DNA from: Vesta saturnalis
Lineage: Eukaryota > Arthropoda > Insecta > Coleoptera > Lampyridae
NCBI GenBank assembly: GCA_036346205.1
Contig: JARFJB010002198.1
Location: 692,001-756,000 of the forward strand
Length of the DNA stretch: 64,000 bases
Reading direction: 5' to 3'
How positions within the stretch are numbered: the stretch's first letter is position 1; every line of letters starts with the position of its first letter. Below, one piece after another: positions 23,000 to 34,177 of this stretch. Both the position numbers and the translations under genes were made by a program. The notes beneath the pieces were generated by a model, which worked only from the letters and a program-made list of their open reading frames with translations, searched no databases and had not been told where the DNA came from.

Positions 23000-24010
23000 T
23001 CGATCCTCAGAAATTTAGAAGGCTGCTTCACCATTTGTTGTTGTCGGATAACTGCTATCAAATTTGTGTATGCTATACGTCTGTAAACACCTGAATAACA
23101 CGTTTTCTCTCGTAACCAAAGATAATCATGATATTGAAAAGCGTAGTGGATTGTAATCTGAACATGATATTATTATACGCAATTAATGACGTTCATGTGG
23201 TAAACAAAAGATTGGTGTTAATCAAATAAATTAATCATTAACATGGAGAAAACCGTAGTTATGCAGTTTGTTACTCCGTTAATGACACATTCAAAATTAG
23301 GTCTGAGAGTAAATAATATTACCCTATGTACCTTCCCTAGCGGTAAATTTCTTGGGTTAAATATTAATTACCAATGGGTAAACCATATTAATCACTTAAG
23401 GTCTAAATTAAACAAAACGTTATTTCTTTCATTATCTCTAAAGCAATTATTAACTGGTGATTGTCTATTAGTACCGTACATTGTACTGTCACCTCTCTTA
23501 CAATATCATACTGTGGGGTAATTCTACTCCTGCCCATCGAATCTTCCTCCTCCAGAAGAGATCGTAAGGATACTGTACGATTTGCAGTACAACGAATCTT
23601 GCCGGGATGCCTTCAAGAATAATAAAATACTTACGTTGACGTCTATATATATTTATAAGGTATCAGTTTTGGTGGCATCAAACATGATCCGTTTTACAGA
23701 AGATTGTCAATTACATAAATTTAATACTCCAGGGAAAAATAATTTAGCACTGTCTAACCATAATTACAGCTATTATGAAAAAAACCCTTATTATTGCGGT
23801 ATTACAGTTTTCAATAATCTACCAGATTATGTAAAAAATAAACAAAACTCAAATATCTTCAAAAATCAACTAAAATAATTCCTAATAGAAAAGGTTTTCT
23901 ACTCGATGTCGAAATGTATGTCTAGTAACCACTAATTGCTAACTCAAGTGTAAATTATTTTGTACAAAAATTGTATAATAATACTATTGTATATTGTAGA
24001 TTCTATTTTG
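23000..24010 (+). pseudogene. 5'-truncated LINE reverse transcriptase fragment (left arm of palindrome)
   Basis: Plus-strand pieces of the C-terminal third of a non-LTR reverse transcriptase. About 23200-23520 reads INMEKTVVMQFVTPL and SGKFLGLNIN. Then 23582-23878 reads LQYNESCRDAFKNNKILTLT and later ITVFNNLPDYVKN. The 3' end runs into ACCAATAAACATTATAATT with an (ATT)n tail near 24055-24072, the usual microsatellite-type 3' end of such elements. The polymerase active site is missing. A closely similar inverted copy follows at 24530-25263. Confidence 0.75.
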
Positions 24011-25263
24011 ACATGTCTCGTCTAGTTTGTACGCAAAAGATACCAATAAACATTATAATTATTATTATTATAAATTGGCATTTACTGCAATAAATTGGAA
24101 TTAAGTGCATGAAATAATGGGAAAAAAATGTTGAAAACATTTGAATCATTGGGTTAAAAATTAGAAAATTTTGCATCCCTTTGAATGGTTCAACTTTTGA
24201 AAATAAAAATCATTTACTCATTACGAGGTACTTTACGATTTGCACAAAAAGATTTCCTTATTTGCCAAAAAACTAGTTTCCCAAAAGCAAAATTTTTCAT
24301 GCGTTCAAATTGATCAACTTTTACAAAATCTAGGTTAATCATTTATTAATTCTGAGGTATTTGACCATTTTTATCGATTTGGAAAAAAACGATGCAAAAT
24401 TTTCTAATTTTTAACCCAATAATTCAAATGTTTTCAACATTTTTTCCCCTATTATTTCATGCACTTAATTCCAATTTATTGCAGTAAATGCCAATTTATA
24501 ATAATAATAATAATTATAATGTTTATTGGTATCTTTTGCGTACAAAGTAGATGAGACATGTCAAAATAGAATCTACAATATACAATAGTATTATTATGCA
24601 ATTTTTGTACAAAATAATTTACACTTGAGTTAGCAGTTAGTGGTTACATTCCGACATCGAGTAAAAAACCTTTTTTATTAGGAATTCTTTTAGTTGATTT
24701 TTGAAGATATTTGAGTTTTGTTCATTTTTTACATAATCTGGTAGATTATTGAAAACTGTAATACCGCTATAATAAGGGTTTTTTTCATAATAGCTGTAAT
24801 TATGGTTAGACAGTGCGAAATTACTTTTCCTTGGAGTATTAAATTTATGTAATTGACAATCTTTTGTAAAACGGTTCATGTTTGATACCACCAAAACTAA
24901 TACCTTATAAATATATATAGACGTCAACGTGAGTATTTTGTTATTCTTGAAGGCATCTCGGCAAGATTCGTTGTACTGCAAATCGTACAGTATCCTTTCA
25001 ATCTCTTCTGGAGGAGGAAGATTCGATGGGCAGGAGTAGAATTACCCTACAGTATGATATTGTAAGAGAGGTGACAGTAAAATGTACCGTAATACGGTAC
25101 TAATAGACAATCACTAGTTAATAATTGCTTTAGAGATAATGAAAGAAATAACGTTTTGTTTAATTTAGACCTTAAGTGATTAATATGGTTTACCCAGGAT
25201 AATTGGTAATTAATATTTAACCCAAGAAATTTACAGCTAGGGAAGGTACATAGGGTAATATAA
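23317..25263. repeat. ~2-kb palindrome: two ~860-bp arms around a 214-bp spacer
   Basis: Left arm 23317-24176 and right arm 24391-25263 are reverse complements with few differences. Examples are shared CTATGTACCTTCCCTAG at the outer edges and TTAGAAAATTTTGCATC at the inner edges. The arms contain the LINE 3' fragment plus about 110 bp beyond its 3' tail, so the symmetry is not limited to the retrotransposon. Small indels distinguish the arms (the right arm has a few extra bases near 25195). The spacer 24177-24390 is not palindromic but holds two imperfect direct repeats of ~110 bp (each with ATCATTTA..T..GAGGTA). Confidence 0.85.
24530..25263 (-). pseudogene. 5'-truncated LINE reverse transcriptase fragment (right arm of palindrome)
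   Basis: Minus-strand copy of the same C-terminal RT fragment. It is open for 114 residues at 24637-24981 (LQYNESCRDAFKNNKILTLT, ITVFNNLPDYVKNEQ), extending slightly further than the left copy (QLKEFLIKKVFYSMSE) because the left copy has a stop there. It lacks the polymerase core. The arm ends abruptly at about 25263. Confidence 0.75.
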
Positions 25264-25355
25264 TATATGTACTCAGTTATATGCTAATATGAAACTATGT
25301 AACTTGCGTTCTTACATATATGTTTACCTAATTTGATCATACTAACTGTAATCTT

Positions 25356-25357
<2 letters not shown>

Positions 25358-25416
<59 letters not shown>
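25358..25416. repeat. (TA)n microsatellite
   Basis: About 58 bp of uninterrupted TA dinucleotides. Confidence 0.95.
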
Positions 25417-25419
<3 letters not shown>

Positions 25420-27896
25420 TGTGATGTATTATTTTGATATTTAATTTATGTTTATATATTGGCGACTTATACTAACGTGGGGAAATTATTATTTAGTTAT
25501 ATTTATATTTAAAGTTTGGGAATAATAATTAAATGTTGTATTATTATGTTATATTGCACCGGACTAGCTCAGGGATCTCAATATGGGGATAGGGATCAAG
25601 GAATTTAGTTGAAGATAAAATTTTTTTGAGTATAAGAAATATCCTATATGTAATTGAATTTAAAGTATAAAAGTTGCTCTGAATACAATTTGCTTTCAAA
25701 CGCATGCGTTAATGAACTTAAGTGAAAATAAGTAACTGTCAAAGTTGTCAAATGATTAATTTAGAAAATTTTATGTTTGGATCAAAATGAAAATTTAGAA
25801 AAAGAAAAGGAAATTATTAGCTTTACAGGTGTTTACACAAGTAAATAATTTTTAAAATTCTTAACCACAAACAAATAACAAATAGAAATTGCAGGAAAAT
25901 AACAATGAACAGGGTTATAAAATTTAAGACTCACATATACAGTCCTTCCTGTTGATTGAATGATGTCTTCAAAACTTCAGCTGGATGCAGGCAATGTTCA
26001 CTCGGCTACAGTTGTTACCAATACCCAACTGCTATCTCGGTTCTCGAAGACACCAACTTCCAGGCTTATAGATGTTTTCCCCAAAAACGGCAAACTCCAA
26101 ACACTTATTTATTAACGGTAACTTTTTATCTTAATGATTTTATAGCTCAATGAGTGGTATCGTTTAAAATATATGTTTAAGTGTCCAAGATTTTTGTTAA
26201 CACACTTTTATTTTAGCTACCGAAAATAATATTTATTTAAAAGGAATTGTCCGGAGAAATAAAACAAACTTTGACCAAATAAAAATGGAATTTAATTTGG
26301 TAAATAAGAATGATTTTAAATTGGAAAACACGTAAACAAATCTTCACAAAATCGTAACATCAATTAATCGTACAGAATTATTTTATTAAAAACGACAGGT
26401 ATCGGTGACCGAACTATTTATTTTTAACCGACGATACAAAAACAAGTGCTCTCGAAATTATTCGTAACGTAAAATTTCTTGACGATAATAAATTAGGTTA
26501 TGTACGCACAAATTTTACAACACTGTTTTAACTTTTTTCACTTTTGAACAAATTCTAGAGAGTGAGTGATTTCCTGAGCGCTTGCTTTTATATGTTTCTG
26601 GTTGCTACAGAAATTTCAATTTTTTTACAGCCATATTGCAAAATTAACAATGGATGTGATTGGAAGATCAAAATTACAAATTGTACATAAATGGAATTTT
26701 GGCCGTAACTTTCTTATACATGAACGGAAATGAAAATTAAAAATGGAAATGAAAACTACGTAAAATTTTGAATAAAAGGACACCTAACAAGCTATAATTC
26801 CTAACACTAATAAACGAAATAACTTAATCTAATTAAAATAAGCTTTTAACTATTTACACTTACAAGCTACACTAAAATTACTTGCAAAAATGGAATTTTG
26901 AGGACATTTTACATAAGAAAACATATCTTTTATGTTCTAAACATTTAATTTAATGAAAATTTTAAGCTTTTGTAAATTTGTCTAGAATTCACCTTAGATT
27001 TAGCATAATTTTGCGGATAAAAACGCTGTATCCTTATAAAAACTTATTCATATTGAGAAAGAACATCTATTCTTTGCTTTAAGAGCAAAAACTAAATCTA
27101 ATAATGTGGAAAAAGTATAAAATTATGTGAAAAACCTAAAATTTACAACGTAACCAAACTTAAATCTAAAAATGAAATTAATTCATATTAAAAAATGTTT
27201 TTAACACTTAAAATGTTATGTTTAAGGTTTGTACTACTTGTCTTTATTGTTCTCACTACTTATTTGCAATGCCTAATGTTATTTAGTCTTGCATTGAAAA
27301 AGTCTCATCGTCTAACACTCTTTTAGAAATTTTTCACTATAAAATGTACGGCACTATAAATGTCTGTATGCCATAATGTTCTAAATGTTTTTCTTATTGT
27401 GAATCATGTATTATAATTTTTGTCACTAATTCGCTACCAAAAATATGTGCGAAAATTGTCTATACTGTCCATATTATAACCCTTTTACTAAATTTTTGTA
27501 TTTCCTGCCTTTAAAAACTAAACATACACTATCCCTAACCTAATCCTAACTATGTAGTCCATGTTTAAACACCTGTAAAATGTCTACTTGCCAAATTACC
27601 TTTTAAAAATTGAGTTTTATTGCAATAAATGCAATACTAAAATGACTCTACGAAAATGGTTATATTTAACATCCTTGACAATTTTGTTAGCAGCAAATTG
27701 CTTTTTATGATGAAACCAAACTAAGCAAATGATATTCAGATTAATTTATACCAAATAAATTTATTTTAAACACATCGTGAACCAGATTTATATAAAATAG
27801 TGTCTCGCACTTGTATCGAGCTAGAAATCACCCCTTTTTATTACCCAAATGTCATGTAAGCTGTCCGATACTTCTATTACCTCTTTCTAAACATCT

Positions 27897-27898
<2 letters not shown>
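25417..27898. other. AT-rich stretch without recognised gene
   Basis: No gene recognised. A GC-richer patch at about 25930-26110 gives a cysteine-containing 65-residue plus frame (25956-26153) of no known family; it may be part of a short interspersed repeat. The remainder is AT-rich. Confidence 0.35.

Positions 27899-27943
<45 letters not shown>
27899..27943. repeat. (TA)n microsatellite at left edge of mariner-type element A
   Basis: About 44 bp of TA repeats directly before the left inverted repeat of the element at 27960-30115. Confidence 0.9.
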
Positions 27944-27948
<5 letters not shown>

Positions 27949-27959
27949 TATACATATTT

Positions 27960-30115
27960 CTGAAACTTTTGGTACTGCTATTTGATGCTAGCCTTTGAAA
28001 ATATTTTTACCAGTGCGCTTTTGCCAGATCGTGTGATACTGAACCCATGTTTGAAGTTTCAAATGGAACACCCTATTTATTATTAGATTTTCGTATTCTA
28101 CATACATATTTGCATATTTGCTTTAACATGTCCTATAGCTATCTCTTACTGTTTTTGACATATGAATTAATTTGGCATTTTTCGCCAAAAACAGCTGTAT
28201 CAAAAAGTGGATATTTTTTTAGCCAGTACTGACAGTAACCACATTGATCTAATGTTATACCGAGTGTGAAAAAAAGCGAGTTAAACTACGACACAAAAAA
28301 TTACAAAAATCGACAACTCTTAATTACCTGTCAAATGATATAACGTGTTTCTACACCTAGCTTCAACGGCTTTTGAAGTATTCGGCATTTTACGTGAAAA
28401 CGGAAAAATATACGTTAATATTATAGTGGGTCATGAATCAAATCTGTCAAACATTAATAATTGACCTAAAAACTAGTACATAGAAATGTGCCCTGTTAAA
28501 TTGTGATATAATAGAACATAGTAGCTGATGAAATGTTCCAGTATTAAAAAAAAACAAATATACAATACCAAAAAAACCATTTGATTTATTTAGTACATTT
28601 GGAATTGTAATGACAGAAAATATAAAATTAGAATGAGTAATATTTAAATTGTTTAAACCGCCCTGCCTCAGCTTTCAAACATTCCAAGTATTTCCTTCAT
28701 TATTTGAACGGATGTTGCTGCTTGAATTTCAGAGGAACCCAAAGACAGCAATGGTTCTCTTGCTCGAATTTGAAAATCTGCTTCAGTATTTATAGGCGTA
28801 CTGTAATCCCGATCCTTTATTGTACCCCAAAGCTACAAACCTAAGGGAGTAAGGTCTGGCGATCTTGGAGGCCAACTCCATGGACACAGAAGTCGTATAC
28901 CGGTGTTCGTAATATTTCCAAGTATTTCACAGAATTCAAATTCCCATCATAAAATTCAAATTTTCTTTGGTCATTCATCATGAGGCGAAAGCCAAATTTG
29001 CATTGGAAACCTTTCTTTTTGACAAAATATGGATTTTCTGAAGCCCAATAGTATGAATGTCTCCTATTAAATATGACTTCTCTAGTGAATTTACTTTCAT
29101 TTGTCCAAATAATGTTTCTCAAAAGGTTTGGATCTTCCTGTACACGTGTTAGCGTCATCTCACAGTGTTCCACACGCTTTGGCGAAGCATTAGGAGCTAT
29201 TGCTTGAAGCATAATGAATTTATAATTATTCATTCCTTGCTTATACAAAATTCTTTCAATTGGCTTGTATGATATTCCAAAGTCTTTCTCAGCAGAATAA
29301 ATTGAAGAATGAATAAATGCAAAAAAAAATGCCAAAACATTTACCTTATTTTCTTCTTTATCTGTAACTGGCTTAATGTGAACTTTTGGCTTCTTTGTGG
29401 CACCGTAATTAATGAATTTTTTTTCTATCCTCCTAAACTTTTTCTCGTTCATTGGATCGCATCTGGATAAAATTTTGAATTTCTTCCATGTCCTTGATAT
29501 ATTTTGTTAGACTGTCCATGAATGCAAAATAAATTAAAGATTTGTCATTCGTGTAATAATTCGCCATCAGAAACACTATCAAACCATTTGGCACAGAAAC
29601 AAACACAACCTTGTCAATGGTTAGTGTATGACACAAGTGAGAGGTAATCATCGCTCATTATAAGTAAATATTAACGTAATTTTAATGTTTCCCGTTTCCT
29701 ATAACTCCAAACCCGTTGAGTCTAGGTATAGGAACATGTTATACCATTTGACAAGTAATTAAGTGTTTAATTAATAGACAATAGAAAATACAGGGTGTTC
29801 CATTTTTTGCATTTTTTTTGTGTCGGAGTTTAACTCGCTTTTTTTCACACCCTGTATAACATTAGATCAATTTGCGTTAGTATTTATAACACACTTAGGT
29901 TTATTAAGCCGCTGTAAAAATTACAGCTTTCTGTCAGTACTGGCGAGAAAAATGTCGTACTTTTTGATAATGTTTTTGACGAAAAAATTCCAAAGTAATT
30001 CATATATCAAAAACAGTAAGAGATAGCTATAGGACATGTTATCACACGATCTCGCAACAGCGCACTGGTAAAAACATTTTCAAAAGCCAGATCCCAGCAT
30101 CAAATAGCAGTTCCC
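27960..30115 (-). mobile_element. Tc1/mariner-superfamily element A with ~370-bp compound inverted repeats
   Basis: Long inverted repeats run inward from both sides. Left is about 27975-28330 (ACTGCTATTTGATGC, then TTTTTACCAGTGCGC, then CTATAGCTATCTCTTACTG). Right is about 29740-30110 with the reverse complement of each block in the same order. Inside, a second TIR-like start occurs at TATACCGAGTGTGAAAAAAA (28256) and its mirror ending at 29858 (rc TATACAGGGTGTGAAAAAAA). It encloses a mariner-type transposase fossil. Both outer flanks are (TA)n microsatellites, consistent with TA target choice. It is either one element with very long TIRs or one element inserted inside another. Confidence 0.75.
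28700..29567 (-). pseudogene. Tc1/mariner-type transposase A, internally deleted
   Basis: Minus strand. The start resembles MANYYTND at 29567, followed after a frameshift by the frame open at 28841-29452. This carries helix-turn-helix-like text (SSIYSAEKDFGISYKPIERI) and the first catalytic block as IIWTNESKFTRE, where the usual Asp is Asn. The block with the second catalytic Asp is deleted (the frame jumps from TPVYDF to a later region). The third block survives in another frame near 28865 (WPPRSPDLTPLG followed by a stop). With one catalytic residue changed and another deleted, it cannot be active. Confidence 0.8.
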
Positions 30116-30181
30116 CCCGTTCTCTAGATACTTCTAATAGGCGTACCCTATATATACATGTATAAATATACACACACACAG

Positions 30182-30183
30182 AT

Positions 30184-30225
<42 letters not shown>
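30182..30225. repeat. (TA)n microsatellite between element A and Tc1
   Basis: About 44 bp of TA repeats with one slip, following ACACACACA. It separates the right end of mariner-type element A from the left end of the Tc1-like element. Confidence 0.9.
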
Positions 30226-30230
<5 letters not shown>

Positions 30231-30384
30231 CTCCACATAAGTTAAGGATATATCTGAAAATTTTTGTCATGTTTGACACTTTATTAAAATTGCTAGTCAT
30301 CATACCTATGCCATACGGATAAATGAAGCATTATATTGCAAGTAGAGGGCTGTGGAGAGTTCTTCTCTTTCTAACCCGTTCTAA

Positions 30385-32500
30385 CGAATCAATTATTTGT
30401 TTGGTTGGCTACTGGATGGTCAACGACAAAGTGACGTAGCAACTGTTATTCAAGTTAACCAAAGTATCATTTCTAGACTTTTTAACCGTTTTCAAGAAAC
30501 TGAAACTGTTGAAGAAGAGCTAGAATTGGGCGCCCATCAAAAACTACCCCTGCTGAAGACCGATATGTCACCATTTCTGCACGCCGAGAACCTTTGAGCA
30601 CATGTCGAATGTTGAGTAGGAGGCTCGCAGAAGCCACAGGAGCATTAATATCAGCTGAAACTGTCAGAAGATGTTTGTGGGATGTTAATTTACGTTCTAG
30701 ATGAATTTTTAGAAGTGTACCATTGACTCGCGAACAGAAGAGACAAAGATTAGAATGGGCAAAAGAGCGTATCAATTGGACAGAAGAGTAGAATTTGGTA
30801 CTGTTCACTGGTGAATCGAGATATGGTCGTTTTCCGGATAGTCGCCGAACGTGTGTCTGGACACAACCTTTGGTGCCAAGTCATCGGCGATCGGTACAAG
30901 AAGTTTACCCTTTCAGAGGAGGCACTATTTGTGTATGGGGAGGAATTTGTTATGGTGGCCGTACCGACCTGATGGTTATTCTGGGAAACAGGAATTCAAA
31001 AGTATACTTGAATCAGGTGATCAACAATATTGTGCCAGAGTTTCATGCTGCTGTGGGTCCTGGTTTCCTTTTGTTGGACGATAACGCTCGTCCACACCCG
31101 ATCCATGACAGTTATGGATGTAATTGAAACCAATTGAATTACTCATTTAGCTTTACCTGCTCTATCGCCTGATTTAAATCCGATAGAGCACGCTTGGGAT
31201 CAGTTGTAAAGAGCTTTGGATCATCATAATCCCCAACCACAAACAATGGAACAATTGATAAATTTGTAGATCTGGAGAAATCATATGACAGTGAATAGGC
31301 AGAAGCTGTGGGAAGTATTACATGAATATGGCGTAAATAAAGGTCTAGTAAATGGAATAATTGCAGTATACAACGGTAGTCGAGCATGTGTTAGGGTGAG
31401 AGGAGGTGTGTGAATACTTTAATAGTGGGCAAGGAGTGCGACAAGGCTGTGTGATGTCACCGTGGTTGTTCAATGTATACAAGGATAAATGTACGACTTC
31501 TGGTGTACGCAGATGACACAGTCTTATTAAGTAGAAGTGCGGATGAGCTTCAAACCGCTCTGAGGAAGTTTGATACAGTCTGTGAGAGCATGGACCTAAA
31601 GATAAACGTGAACAAAACTAAGATTGTGGTGTTCAATCGGGAAGGTGGAAAGGAGAGTAGAGTATTTACTCAGCAAGATGAAGTTGTGGAGCAAGTGGAC
31701 GAGCTGGTATATTTCGGCGGAATGTTTACTGCAGATGGTACAATGGAAGGCAAGATTGGACGAAGGGTCAATGCTGGAAGAAAAGTGATTGGAAGTATGT
31801 GGATGATAATGAGAAATTAAACTATGAGTCTGGCTGCGAAACGAGCAATATATAATGGCGTATTCGTCTCGTCAGTATTGCATGGAAGTGAGACATGGGT
31901 ATGTCAAAAAAAGCACGAAAGAGAAATAAATGCCGTGGGTATGAGATTTCTGAGAAGCGCATGTGGTAAAACGAGAAGACACAAGATAAAAAAATAAATG
32001 CATAATGACGGAGTGTGGTGAGGAAAATACGATGATGGATAGATATAAAACTAGTACATTATGCTGGTTTGGTCACATTGAGAGAATGTACAACGCAAGA
32101 TTAACGAAACAAACATATGTGGGTTAGGTTAGAGGAAAGGCCGGGCTGGGTAGGCCGCGTAAAACTTGGCTGAATGTAGTAGAATCTATGATAAAGGAAA
32201 GAAAGATAAGGAGATTTAAAAATAAAAGGGCATGTCAGAGACAATGTATGAATCTTGCGGAAGCCAGGACGGTATGCGGAGATAGGAAAACATGGAGAAA
32301 GATTGTGAATGAAAAATAAATAAGAGGCAGGGATTGTTTTGCCTACCCCGCAAGGGAATGGCTTGAAGGTCAAGTTAAGTTAAGTTAAGATAAATTTGCT
32401 TCCACAACTTTGGCAACCGATTCCGCAAGAAAACTTTAATAATCTCATAAGTCATAAGCAACATGCAAATACGTTGACAAGCTATCATTGAAGCCCACGG
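30385..32500 (+). pseudogene. Tc1-type transposase, split by a LINE insertion
   Basis: The N-terminal HTH region reads WLLDGQRQSDVATVIQVNQS and IISRLFNRFQETETV. A frameshift follows near 30530, then the core. The first catalytic block is LFTGESRYGRF, with Gly replacing the expected Asp. The second block is DDNARPHP with Asp present. The third region reads LPALSPDLNPIEHAWDQL, with the DD34E-type Asp/Glu context intact. After the LINE the C-terminus continues in recognisable form (NLLPQLWQPIPQENFNNLIS from about 32394). Stops occur near 30703, 30789, 31127 and 31209. The insertion removed no Tc1 bases beyond creating the 10-bp duplication. Confidence 0.85.
31267..32388 (+). mobile_element. 5'-truncated RTE-like LINE inserted in the Tc1 transposase
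   Basis: A 1122-bp retroposon bounded by identical GATAAATTTG duplications (31257-31266 and 32389-32398). It begins inside the RT at DLEKSYDS, then QGVRQGCVMSPWLFNVY, then VYADDTVLLSRSADELQTA (the polymerase YADD). The C-terminal region reads GSETWVCQKKHEREINAVGM, VGRPRKTWLNVV-like and FAYPAREW. The 3' end is a short (AAGTT)n tail, GTCAAGTTAAGTTAAGTTAA. The clade (RTE or a relative) is judged from these motifs only. Stops and a frameshift around 31410-31480 and after 31818 make it inactive. Confidence 0.85.
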
Positions 32501-32557
32501 AGGACATACTCGTTATTACTGCTTCAAGTGAATATTCCACACATAAATTGAAGACGA

Positions 32558-34050
32558 AAATTTGATCCTCTTGGTTGAAGTTGATATAGTTAACGGTTTA
32601 CGAGTTATTTGCAATTTCATCAATTACGGTCAATTAAATACTACCACATCAAAATTTAGTAAGTGGGCCGTGGACTAAAAGTCATAGTTGTCGAAGAGTT
32701 TATTAAGTTAAACAAAGTATTAATTAACAAACAAATTAGTTGATTAAATGTTCGAATTGTTCACCGTTGACTGCTATGCATTTACAAATTCTATTCATGA
32801 CTAACTGACGTACGTTGAGAAATAATAATTGCGGATCATCTCTTATTAAATTAGAGCAATCAAAAATTTGTTGCTGGAGATGTTGGACGTTTTATAATGG
32901 GCACCGAATACACATTGTCTTTTAAACGACCCCAGAAAAAAAACCCACAGGGTTTAGATCCGGTGAACGTGCACGCCAAGGAACCGGTCCTTTACGTCCA
33001 ATCCAGTTGCATTAAAAGCATTAAAAGCTCGATTCAATGACCGCCTAGCAGTGAGTGCAAAATGAGGAAGCGCACCATCGTGCATGAAACACATTCGACC
33101 CCTAACATCCAGATGGACATCTTCTAGTAACTCGGGTAAATCATTATCCAAAATTCGTGTATGAATTACCATTTAAACGTCGTGGCAAAAAGAATGGACC
33201 AATTAAATTATTTCCAATAATACCCGCCCATACATTCACACTGAATTGCTGTTGATGATTGGTTTCAATGAAAACGCGTGGATTTTGATAATTGTAGTAA
33301 TGATTGTTATGGAAGTTAAAAGTTCCATTTCTGGCGGAACCTGCCTCATCAGTAAATAAGATAATCGATGGATAATTTCGGTCGTTATTGAATTTTCTAG
33401 AAATCAACGTGAAAAGTTCACTCTTGCTTGAAAATCATTAATGGTCAAAGCTTGTATCTTTTGATAACGGAAAAGTTGGTCGCAAGAGTTCCATTTTAAT
33501 AATTCTACATATCGTTGACTGATTTGAATTATTTTCTCTTGCCAAGTGACGAGAGCTTGTTGTGGGATCAGCGTCATTTGCATCCAACACTCTTTGTTCT
33601 AAAACTGGTGTTCTTGCAGTTCGCCTCCTACCACTGTCAATTTTTGGTGGCTTCAAACAACCTGTGAGAACCCGATATGAATAGGATTTTTATACATTGA
33701 TAATATGTACCACTTTCACGGAGACGCCGATCAATGTTGGCATACGTCTTTTTATTCGGTATCCGCCGACTTGGAAATGCCTGGGAATATAAACGAACAG
33801 CTTCAGCACAATTCCCAAAAGCTCTGCCATACATTATGTGCATATCTGCCATTTCGGAGTTGGAATTTCATTATGGATAAAGAAATTGTATGAAAACTGA
33901 TCAAAGTCACAGTATGACCACTATGACTTTTAGTCAACTGCCCACTTACTAAATTTTGGCGCGGTAGTATTTAATTGACCGTGATTGATGAAATTACAAA
34001 TAACTCGTAAACTGTTCACTTTATCAACTTCAACCAAGAGGACCAAATTT
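32558..34050 (-). mobile_element. Mariner-type element C with ~135-bp inverted repeats
   Basis: Left repeat 32558-32692 and right repeat 33918-34050 are inverted copies (AATTTGATCCTCTTGGTTGAAG against its complement; also TTTAGTAAGTGGGC and ACTAAAAGTCATAG). The ~1.5-kb element holds a four-piece transposase fossil on the minus strand. Confidence 0.8.
32930..33852 (-). pseudogene. Mariner-type transposase C, frameshifted
   Basis: In reading order on the minus strand: an N-terminal HTH block from 33852 (MADMHIMYGRAFGNCAEAVR, then SRRIPNKKTYANIDRRLRES); a second HTH part in 33438-33656 (DPTTSSRHLARENNSNQSTI); a catalytic block at 33144-33407 with FTDEAGSA (first Asp), NVWAGIIGNNLIGPFFLP and RLNGNSY; and 32954-33172 with FMHDGALPHFALTARRSLN (second Asp). 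The third block is read near 32985 as RSPDLNPVGFF, ahead of a T-run frameshift. All three catalytic acids can be located, but at least four frameshifts separate them. Confidence 0.82.
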
Positions 34051-34177
34051 GCAGAAAATTGAATAGCGGACCCAATAAAGTCACCAAAATGTCTGAAAAA
34101 TCACACACAAAAAAGTTGGAATAGAAAGTATACGGGAAAAATGTGAAAACTAATACTTCCAGTCGTGTGTGTGTGTA

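Larger units (their letters stand above)
30229..32540 (+). mobile_element. Tc1-like (DD34E-type) element interrupted by a LINE
   Basis: The left end follows the (TA)n tract with CTCCACATAAGTTAAGGATA, typical of a Tc1-type terminus. Transposase sequence occupies about 30385-31266, is broken by a retroposon (31267-32388), and continues from 32399 to about 32500. No right terminal repeat is found before mariner-type element C begins at 32558, so the right end is lost or eroded. Confidence 0.8.
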
